A stretch of 39,125 nucleotides of DNA, taken from positions 1-39,125 of the forward strand of contig CATQIH010000023.1 in NCBI GenBank assembly GCA_958296015.1, read 5' to 3'. The first letter of the stretch is position 1; each line of letters opens with the position of its first letter. Under the pieces are notes generated by a model. That model was not told the DNA's origin. It made no database searches and saw only the letters and a program-made list of their open reading frames with translations. Positions 35,501-39,125 of the stretch are shown one piece after another. A program made the translations under genes and the position numbers. Source of the stretch: Cyclobacteriaceae bacterium (GTDB taxonomy: Bacteria > Bacteroidota > Bacteroidia > Cytophagales > Cyclobacteriaceae).

Positions 35501-37066
35501 TCGCTTCGCCAGGCCAAAGATGAGGCAGAAAATTCGGCCCAAGCCAAAGAAGAGTTTCTGGCACATATGAGCCACGAAATCCGTACGCCGCTCAATGCAG
35601 TGGTGGGTTTGGCTACGCTGCTGCTGGGGCAAAACCCCAAAGAGTCTCAGGTGGAGAACCTGCAAACCATGAAATTCTCTGCCGAAAACCTGATGGTTCT
35701 GGTCAACGACATCCTGGACTTTAGCAAAATACGCGCAGGTAAAGTAAGCATAGACAAAACCAATGTATATCTGAAAGATCTGCTGAACAGTTTGCAGAAA
35801 ACCTACCAGTTCAGAGTTTCGGAACAGTATAATGCACTTCGGTTTGTGGTGGATGATCAGGTTCCTGCCATCGTGTATACCGATCAGCTCAAGCTCTCCC
35901 AGGTACTGCACAACCTGATCAGCAATGCCCTGAAATTCACCGCCCAGGGTACGGTCACCGTTAGGGTCTCGCTGAACAGAAAAAAGGGTGATACCTTTTG
36001 GGTAAATTTCTCTGTGGAAGACACAGGTATTGGTATTGCGCCAGATAAACTGAACAGCATCTTCGAGGGTTTCACCCAGGCCGATATATCTACCGCAAGA
36101 AAGTACGGAGGCACCGGTCTGGGCCTGACCATCACCAAAATGCTACTGGAAATGATGGACAGCCGTATCGAGGTAGAAAGTGTAGAAGAGACAGGGTCGA
36201 GGTTCTTTTTTACCCTGCCCCTGACAGAAGGCACTGACCATGATAAAGCTTCTTCAGCCAATGTGCGGCCTGAAACTTATGATACACTGCATCACCTGAA
36301 ACTGTTGCTGGTAGAGGATGTCAAGATCAACCGTATGGTGATGATGCAGTTTTTACAAGACTGGTGGAAGCTGCTGCCGGATGAAGCAGAAAACGGTGAG
36401 GAGGCGGTAACCATGGCGCAGCAAAAGCAATACGACATGATTCTGATGGATGTGCGTATGCCTGTGATGGATGGTTACCAGGCGGCCAAGGCTATCAGGT
36501 CTTTGCCCGACAACGGTTATGGCAACATACCCATCATTGCACTTACCGCGGATACTATCCATGAAGTGAAAAAACATGCGGAAGCCGTATTTTTCACCGA
36601 TGTCATCACCAAGCCTTTTGACCCGCAGATGCTATATCAAAAGATCATGGACAATGCGCTGAAATCAAATGGCCATGCTGCTGGAGAGGTGCCTGGTACT
36701 ATAAAAACACCTACCGATACCGTAGAGGCTAATATAGACATAAGAAAGGTAAGTGAGTTGTTCAATCATAAGCCTGATAAGCTCAAGCTGTTCTGCCAGA
36801 AAGCTGTTAGCGAACTGTACATTTACCAACAGCACCTCAATGCAGCGATCACCGCGCGGGATGAAGCAGAAATGGATAACATCGTTCATAAGATAAGCTA
36901 TTTGCTGGATATGCTCTCTTTGCAGCCACTGGAAGAAATGCTACGGCATAGCCACACATTATTAAAGGAAAATGCTCCACAAGATGCCCTGGAAGATGTG
37001 CAGAAAAAGCTGGATGCCAACATGCTTCAAACGATAGAAGCTTTAAAAAACATTGCTCATCGTTAG
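32561..37066 (+). CDS. CheB-CheR-PAS-PAS hybrid histidine kinase with receiver and HPt-like tail
   Basis: 1501 residues from ATG 32561 (a TTG at 32528 would add 11). Domains in order: CheB methylesterase, about 20-215, with S31 in GIGASAGGLAAL and LTGTGSDGTLGIKEV; CheR, about 235-490 (SAM motif WSVGCATGEEAYSLAM); a variable region; a glutamate-rich coiled coil near 660-730; PAS domains near 745-870 and 880-995; HisKA with H1005 in MSHEIRTPLNAVVG; HATPase (LISNALKF, VEDTGIGIAPDKL, GGTGLGLTITKM); receiver with D1297 in DMILMDVRMPVMDGY; and an HPt-like helical tail in which H1443 (IVHKISYLLDML) is the likely phospho-acceptor, in a divergent motif. In the family, CheB-CheR fusions act outside chemotaxis. 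No other che gene is nearby. Confidence 0.93.
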   Translation: MDEHNPTEDKPTQEKPNTEKNAPTIVGIGASAGGLAALKIFFTHIPQDCGLAFVIVVHLSPEHESHMADLLQPYVKMPVQQVTETIPLEPDRVYVIPPGCNLDAIDTHLRLSDLEEKRRNRAPIDHFFRTLAATHDGKSIGIILTGTGSDGTLGIKEVKERGGITIVQDPNEAEYDGMPQSAISTGLVDLVLPLAEIPKAIVNLDRIEPKIPSFKESEDATGEEKPLLQKIFSIIRARTGRDFSRYKRSTIMRRLERRMQITQIVELKDYLALLHKNPEEVRSLSDDLLITVTNFFRDPEVFKQLEQSIVPQLFKGKGPEDTIRVWSVGCATGEEAYSLAMILLEEAAKYNAPPRLQVFASDLHDRSLNKAREGYYPGDIETDVSIERLQRFFTKEDSSFRIRKEVREMVVFTPHNLLGDPPFSRIDLISCRNMLIYLQRQIQREVIDLFHYALNSEGVLLLGTSETLESSELFRTVNKGYCIFRKRNVPVPEPRLPVFPLTKPRLPIDYERGNQEDNAPLAYGTLHQWMVERYAPPSLLVSLDHKVVHLSEHVGRYLVYPGGEPTTNVFKLVREEFRIELQAALHTAKEKLAPVHSKSITVQQEGAPLRVSISVYPGKEPQQEGFYLIIFDDSRTNQLDEKAEKTAPDLADKDVIVREMQAELELTQHRLQAIIEEFETGQEEMKASNEEMQSTNEELRSTMEELETSKEELQSINEELSTVNQENRHKVEELAQLSGDLQNLLKATDIATLFLDPQLRILRFTPKVIDIFNVRMVDRGRPLADLTHRLGYHELIDDARQVLDKLVPIEREVKDEENRWYLTRVRPYRSSDDRIEGIVITFVEITERKSAEETLRKSEEHLRLIMQSATDFAIFTLDMDKKIADWNSGAERILGYSSQEMIGQKGDVIFTQEDKSIVPESETQQAVTEWRAEIERWYVRKDGNQFWGNSITMPLLTKDDQVRGFLKIITDHTQRRKMEESLRQAKDEAENSAQAKEEFLAHMSHEIRTPLNAVVGLATLLLGQNPKESQVENLQTMKFSAENLMVLVNDILDFSKIRAGKVSIDKTNVYLKDLLNSLQKTYQFRVSEQYNALRFVVDDQVPAIVYTDQLKLSQVLHNLISNALKFTAQGTVTVRVSLNRKKGDTFWVNFSVEDTGIGIAPDKLNSIFEGFTQADISTARKYGGTGLGLTITKMLLEMMDSRIEVESVEETGSRFFFTLPLTEGTDHDKASSANVRPETYDTLHHLKLLLVEDVKINRMVMMQFLQDWWKLLPDEAENGEEAVTMAQQKQYDMILMDVRMPVMDGYQAAKAIRSLPDNGYGNIPIIALTADTIHEVKKHAEAVFFTDVITKPFDPQMLYQKIMDNALKSNGHAAGEVPGTIKTPTDTVEANIDIRKVSELFNHKPDKLKLFCQKAVSELYIYQQHLNAAITARDEAEMDNIVHKISYLLDMLSLQPLEEMLRHSHTLLKENAPQDALEDVQKKLDANMLQTIEALKNIAHR

Positions 37067-37080
37067 CTTCAGTTCGGGAC

Positions 37081-37103
37081 AGCTTCAGTTGCAAACTGAA
37101 GCT
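37081..37103. repeat. Palindromic repeat, family A (stand-alone copy)
   Basis: Perfect 10-bp arms AGCTTCAGTT and AACTGAAGCT around loop GCA. It lies 14 bp after the kinase stop. Four more perfect copies lie in the tandem block at 37868-38067, plus a half copy at 38082-38097. Confidence 0.9.
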
Positions 37104-37124
37104 AGTAGGAGACCGCTGACCGCT

Positions 37125-37177
37125 CACAGACTACGCGTCCCCTAAACCTGGCTTCGGTCCGGGACGCGTAGTCTGTG
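37125..37177. repeat. Perfect 17-bp inverted repeat with an interleaved second palindrome
   Basis: Arms CACAGACTACGCGTCCC (37125-37141) and GGGACGCGTAGTCTGTG (37161-37177) are perfect complements around a 19-nt loop. A second pair, GGCTTCGGTC inside the loop and GACCGAAGTC just after, overlaps it, so two mutually exclusive hairpins can form. Confidence 0.85.
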
Positions 37178-37224
37178 ACCGAAGTCTTACAATAAGGCCA
37201 AGCCTTAGGCTTGATAGTTTTTAC

Positions 37225-37308
37225 GCCTCTGCGGGTCTTGTGACCCGCAGATGAGTTAAGAAGTACTCTTTATGTACAATCACGGTTTGTGTCGGGTCAC
37301 AAGACCCG
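37225..37308. repeat. REP-like doublet shared with 9.2 kb
   Basis: Copy 1 has arms CTGCGGGTC (37229-37237) and GACCCGCAG (37242-37250). Copy 2, in the opposite orientation, has arms CGGGTC (37293-37298) and GACCCG (37303-37308). The 23 bases at 37225-37247 are the reverse complement of 9263-9285. The head-to-head layout is the same at both sites. Confidence 0.85.
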
Positions 37309-37491
37309 CCACGGCAGCAGGGGCCGACCTGGTAGGGAGAACCTCACACAAACCCCGAAAGTTGAGTATGTTATTTGTTTGACGTTCGTTATAAACAAAA
37401 ACGATTAGTTTTAAAAAATACATTACTTTCAGATTTGCCATATGGACGCGTCATTTTTGCTTCTTATCAAGGTAACTGAATACAAAAAACA

Positions 37492-37611
37492 ACATTTGCA
37501 TAACAAAGAAGAGAAGATACGTTATGCAAATGTCTTTTGCCTAACTTAGAAGAGTTCTTGGTTAACAAAACGACATTTGCATAACTCAGCAACGTGGATA
37601 CGTTATGCAAA
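37492..37611. repeat. Three tandem hairpins phased at 40-41 bp
   Basis: TTTGCATAAC or TTTGCCTAAC occurs at 37495-37504, 37536-37545 and 37576-37585 (steps of 41 and 40). Each is answered by a GTTA...CAAA arm starting at 37521, 37561 and 37602 (steps of 40 and 41), across 15-16-nt unlike spacers. Hairpins 1 and 3 are perfect over 13 and 10 bp; hairpin 2 is imperfect. The regular phasing is close to four helical turns. Confidence 0.75.
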
Positions 37612-37830
37612 GATGGTTTTATCGATTGAGATTGCTTTCTCAATAAGAAAAAAGAACTTTTTACTGCTCACAGGTTATTATGAGTGAAAAAATATAACAT
37701 ATCTTTAACAAATAAACACTTTGGATAACAAAGTAACTATTTGCATTTGTTTGTTTTTACCACTTATAGCACATCAGGCTCCGGGCTTCACTCGCCCGGC
37801 GTGGCCGACCAGACGATTCGACTGCGACTG

Positions 37831-38100
37831 AAGCTTTCAGATATCCGGAGTTTAGGGTTTATCGATAAGCTTCAGTTGCAAACTGAAGCTAGGGAAGTAT
37901 CCGGAGTTTAGGGTTTATCGATAAGCTTCAGTTGCAAACTGAAGCTAGGGAAAGCTTTCAGATATCCGGAGTTTAGGGTTTATCGATAAGCTTCAGTTGC
38001 AAACTGAAGCTAGGGAAGTATCCGGAGTTTAGGGTTTATCGATAAGCTTCAGTTGCAAACTGAAGCTAGGGAAAATAGGAAATTGCAAACTGAAGCTAGG
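37831..38100. repeat. Tandem array: 121-bp composite unit, two copies plus a truncated remnant
   Basis: The block 37831-37951 is repeated at 37952-38072. Each holds two sub-units starting TATCCGGAGTTTAGGGTTTA at 37842, 37898, 37963 and 38019, so spacing alternates 56, 65, 56. Every sub-unit carries TTTATCGATAAGC followed by a perfect family A palindrome (37868-37890, 37924-37946, 37989-38011, 38045-38067) and AGGGAA. A truncated half-copy ends at about 38100. The near-identity of copies suggests recent duplication. Confidence 0.92.
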
Positions 38101-38114
38101 GAAGGGTTTCCTCT

Positions 38115-38210
38115 GGATTCAGCCGCGGCGGTGTCCCCCGTAGAGCGGACCGCTTGCAACTGAATCCCAAACTGCGCGACCCAATCTGGCTTCAGTCTGT
38201 GACTGGAGTC
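38115..38210. repeat. Two further palindromes of other families
   Basis: GGATTCAG (38115-38122) pairs with CTGAATCC (38160-38167), with an inner GCGGT/ACCGC stem. GGCTTCAGTC (38188-38197) pairs with GACTGGAGTC (38201-38210) at 8 of 10 positions around loop TGT. The second is related to family A in its GCTTCAGT arm. Confidence 0.7.
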
Positions 38211-38359
38211 TTCTATTCAAGTAAGTCTGTGACACGCGCCTCAAACTGTAGTGAGAGCAGTTTTGTAACCAGCTTATGATATGCCTTTAGCACCATCTCA
38301 TGGTTTTTTCTTCCAATTATTAACAGCAATAGCAATTATTACACAAATTATACGTTATG

Positions 38360-38389
38360 TTTGCAACTAGCTAAGCTTGCTATCATTTG
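38360..38389 (+). promoter_or_regulatory. Candidate Bacteroidota-type promoter for the desaturase
   Basis: TTTG at 38360-38363 and TATCATTTG at 38381-38389, spaced by 17 bases, resemble the phylum consensus TTTG and TAnnTTTG; the second box has one base too many. It would give a leader of about 100 nt before the ATG at 38495. Confidence 0.25.
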
Positions 38390-38494
38390 GTGTAACCAAT
38401 GGTTAAGCGTCCCAACCTTGATTGTTTTGGCCATCTCATTTTGAGCTCAAAGTTAAAGATATTAATACCATCCTAAATACTGGTTCCTAACTTT

Positions 38495-39125
38495 ATGAAT
38501 ACTTCCGTAAAATTTGTTAACAAGCAACAGTCCGCCTTTTTCCCAACACTGCGCAAAAGGGTGAATTCTTATTTTAAAGAAAACAACATCACCCGGTATG
38601 GCAATCGTGAGATGTACATCAAAATTGCTACGCTGCTCAGCGCGTACATTGGAATGTACCTTATTATTTTGTTTCTTCCTGTCAGTGCATGGATTTTGCT
38701 CCCCTTCGCCATTCTGATGGGCATCGCCAAGGCGGGTATCGGGATGTCTATTATGCATGACGCTGTACATGGTAGTTGCTCCAAAAGCTTGTTTATTAAC
38801 AAACTACTCGGCTGTAGTATGTATTTGATTGGCGGCAATCCTTTTATATGGAAGATACAACACAATATTTTTCACCATACTTACACTAATATCCACGGGC
38901 TGGACGAAGACATTAAAACCAAAGTGGTCATTCGTTTATCCAAATATGCCAACCTGAAGTGGATTCACCGCTATCAGTATGTGTATGTGTTCTTTTTGTA
39001 TGGTTTCAATACGCTGTTTTTCATTATCACTGATTTTGTTAAGCTAATCAACTACCACCGCACAGGTATGGTCAAACGCCAGAATGCAAAGTTCCGTTGG
39101 GAATTGCTCAGGCTGATTGTCACCA
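38495..39125 (+). CDS. Membrane fatty-acid desaturase, N-terminal part (3' end outside window)
   Basis: A frame opens at ATG 38495 and runs off the end, giving 210 codons. It reads MNTSVKFVNKQQSAFFPTLR, with transmembrane stretches IATLLSAYIGMYLIILFLPV and WILLPFAILMGIAKAGIGMS. The first two histidine boxes of the family are complete: HDAVHGS (HxxxH) and HNIFHHTYTN (HxxxHH), which bind the di-iron centre. The third box (usually QxxHH) would lie beyond the window. The layout fits the front-end/linoleoyl-CoA-type desaturases found in Bacteroidota. These introduce double bonds in acyl chains at the cytoplasmic membrane. Minus-strand frames here are shadows. Confidence 0.9.
   Translation, partial: MNTSVKFVNKQQSAFFPTLRKRVNSYFKENNITRYGNREMYIKIATLLSAYIGMYLIILFLPVSAWILLPFAILMGIAKAGIGMSIMHDAVHGSCSKSLFINKLLGCSMYLIGGNPFIWKIQHNIFHHTYTNIHGLDEDIKTKVVIRLSKYANLKWIHRYQYVYVFFLYGFNTLFFIITDFVKLINYHRTGMVKRQNAKFRWELLRLIVT

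Larger units (their letters stand above)
37067..38494. other. 1.4-kb non-coding interval dense in palindromic repeats
   Basis: No credible gene is visible on either strand between the kinase stop and the desaturase start. The interval holds at least six kinds of inverted repeat, itemised separately, within 37081-38210. Bases 37309-37491 and 38231-38494 hold no repeat I can recognise and are AT-rich; the latter includes a candidate promoter for the desaturase. A short hairpin ACTTTG/CAAAGT is at 37718-37734 and an ATTGAGA/TCTCAAT pair at 37625-37644. Confidence 0.75.

Noticed and set aside
35150-35911. 253-residue minus-strand ORF
   Set aside because: Antisense shadow within the kinase region of the CheB-CheR hybrid.
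37492-37611. Possible CRISPR array or attC/integron cassette array
   Set aside because: Repeats are few and degenerate, spacers are only 15-16 nt, no cas or integrase gene is present, and only one of the arms fits the attC core consensus. An array of imperfect palindromes explains the data better.
38462-38865. Minus-strand ORFs of about 100 residues
   Set aside because: They lie antisense to the desaturase frame, which has both histidine boxes and transmembrane segments and runs off the window end.

Overview
The window looks like chromosomal DNA from a member of the Bacteroidota, most likely a free-living, glycan-degrading Cytophagales-type bacterium. The evidence is a SusD-type lipoprotein, an FG-GAP/ASPIC-UnbV lipoprotein, a PorT-like beta-barrel, several secreted glycoside hydrolases with lipoprotein or Sec signals, and A-rich leaders before start codons with no clear Shine-Dalgarno sequence. 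The genus cannot be named from the sequence alone.

Layout. Bases 1-9189 (+) hold a run of exported proteins: the C-terminal part of a SusD protein, a large FG-GAP/UnbV lipoprotein, a small charged protein, a vanadium-haloperoxidase/PAP2-type lipoprotein, an SUMF1-fold protein and a Tat-exported Gfo/Idh/MocA oxidoreductase. Bases 9190-11641 hold a repeat doublet, a PAS-PAS histidine kinase (-) and an AHSA1/SRPBCC protein (-). Bases 11.7-14.04 kb are a decayed patch: a chimeric NHL-propeller/leucine-rich-repeat pseudogene, a 51-residue SHOCT-like gene, a TnpB (IS200/IS605-type) remnant and the 3' end of an OmpA-family gene. Bases 14.3-22.4 kb hold an unrecognised 424-residue protein (+), a GH130 lipoprotein (-), a VanZ-like protein (+), then on the minus strand GH127-like, GH5-like, a 38-residue membrane ORF and a class C beta-lactamase-type serine hydrolase. 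This is a carbohydrate-degradation neighbourhood.

Bases 22.6-28.9 kb hold DoxX, a small lipoprotein, an exported orphan, a membrane protein, a tightly overlapping minus-strand unit (ECF sigma factor, 67-residue protein, MscS-type channel), then plus-strand envelope genes (coiled-coil secreted protein, PorT-like barrel, LapA-like protein). Bases 28.9-32.4 kb (-) encode AI-2E family permease, DgoK and DgoD; DgoD and DgoK are two successive steps of De Ley-Doudoroff galactonate catabolism. Bases 32.5-37.07 kb (+) encode a very large CheB-CheR-PAS-PAS-kinase-receiver-HPt hybrid.

Bases 37067-38494 contain no credible gene. They are packed with palindromic repeats of several families: a 121-bp composite tandem repeat, a 40-41 bp phased set of hairpins, and a repeat shared with the 9.2 kb intergenic region. 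The window closes with the 5' part of a membrane fatty-acid desaturase. I saw no rRNA, tRNA, CRISPR array or intact transposon. The least explained parts are the 37-38 kb repeat field, the decayed 11.7-14 kb patch, the sigma/67-aa/MscS unit, and the orphan proteins at 14.3 kb and 23.7 kb.
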